Source of the DNA: Erysipelotrichales bacterium
GTDB lineage: Bacteria > Bacillota_I > Bacilli_A > RFN20 > CAG-826
Length of the DNA stretch: 64,000 nt
Reading direction: 5' to 3'
Assembly (NCBI GenBank): GCA_022508535.1
Contig: JAFLUZ010000001.1
Location: 124,001 to 188,000 of the forward strand
Of the stretch, positions 63,883 through 64,000 are shown piece after piece. Positions within the stretch are counted from its first letter, which is position 1, and every line of letters starts with the position of its first letter. A program made the position numbers and the translations under genes. The notes beneath the pieces are model-generated. The model made no database searches, was not told the origin of the DNA, and was given only the letters and a program-made list of their open reading frames with translations.

Positions 63883-64000
63883 TTAGAATATCAAATATAA
63901 AATCCCATATATTATTAATAAATGCATTGGATAGAATAAGTAATTAAAGATCCTAAACCACTTAGAATCATAACCACGCTTTCCATTATATAGTATCACA
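63883..64000 (-). CDS. C-terminal end of a TraX-like membrane protein, cut by the window edge
   Basis: The last 38 codons are visible on the minus strand, including YNGKRGYDSKWF, FNYLFYPMHLLIIYG and a hydrophobic end, stopping at TAA 63885-63883. YNGKRG followed by FYPxHL is the end of TraX-family membrane proteins. The stop lies 12 bases before trxA, so the two may share a transcript. Confidence 0.65.
   Translation of the reverse strand, partial: VILYNGKRGYDSKWFRIFNYLFYPMHLLIIYGILYLIF

Noticed and set aside
1-64000. Mycoplasma-type code with TGA as Trp
   Set aside because: Several genes end in TGA with overlapping starts (near 8077, 27750 and 36579), and Trp is encoded by TGG in conserved motifs, so the standard bacterial code holds.

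Overview
The window comes from a low-GC Bacillota chromosome, most likely a Bacilli or Erysipelotrichia-type anaerobe. The evidence is the strong AT bias, Shine-Dalgarno-led genes, the Bacillus-like order ylbD-ylbE-ylbF-rsmD-coaD-ylbJ, Spx, RNase J, YitT and DUF1292 proteins, and several coat-like small proteins. TGA is used as a stop (for example at overlapping gene ends near 8077 and 36579), so this is genetic code 11 and not a Mycoplasma code.

Region A (1-18892) is a tightly packed one-direction gene train, apart from a 381-base gap at 2539-2919. In order: the end of an unknown gene, a soluble VirD4/TraG-type ATPase, a transglutaminase-like protein, a single-AAA+ ClpB-like unfoldase, two proteins of unknown role (one with a zinc ribbon), a long coiled-coil protein, a small NrdG-like radical SAM protein, a P-loop GTPase-like protein, a large partner resembling GTPase-associated protein 1 with a C-terminal membrane anchor, and two surface-directed proteins, the last with InlB-type repeats and a Gly-Gly-Thr array. 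I know of no described pathway with this set. It looks like an NTP-driven conflict or surface-assembly system.

Region B (19070-32105) is an accessory block. After an IS200-type remnant come two radical SAM genes, a 43-codon candidate RiPP precursor with its own promoter, a third radical SAM gene, a thymidylate-kinase-like gene and a KAP-like NTPase. Then follow a broken SLOG-like gene and two divergent operons. Each divergent operon couples a TIR protein to a PLP enzyme: a HisC-like aminotransferase on the minus strand, and an ornithine/DAP-decarboxylase-like protein on the plus strand beside a guanylate-kinase/TIR-like fusion.

A decayed IS3-family element (about 32281-33803) and a tRNA-Ser(GGA) gene (33821-33911), whose 3' end faces the accessory DNA, mark the border to ordinary chromosome.

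Region C (33958-64000) is core: a pseudouridine synthase, phosphoglucomutase, trpS, spx, nadK, maf, RNase J, def, the ylb cluster, coaD, csaA, a UDP-sugar pyrophosphorylase, proS, rdgB, trxA and five tRNAs counting the one at the border. Odd items here are a possible type I toxin-antitoxin locus near 39.1-39.4 kb, a membrane-anchored EIIB domain without its cysteine, a degenerate GGDEF-EAL protein beside a histidine-kinase-like gene, and an unexplained structured intergenic region near 63.2 kb.
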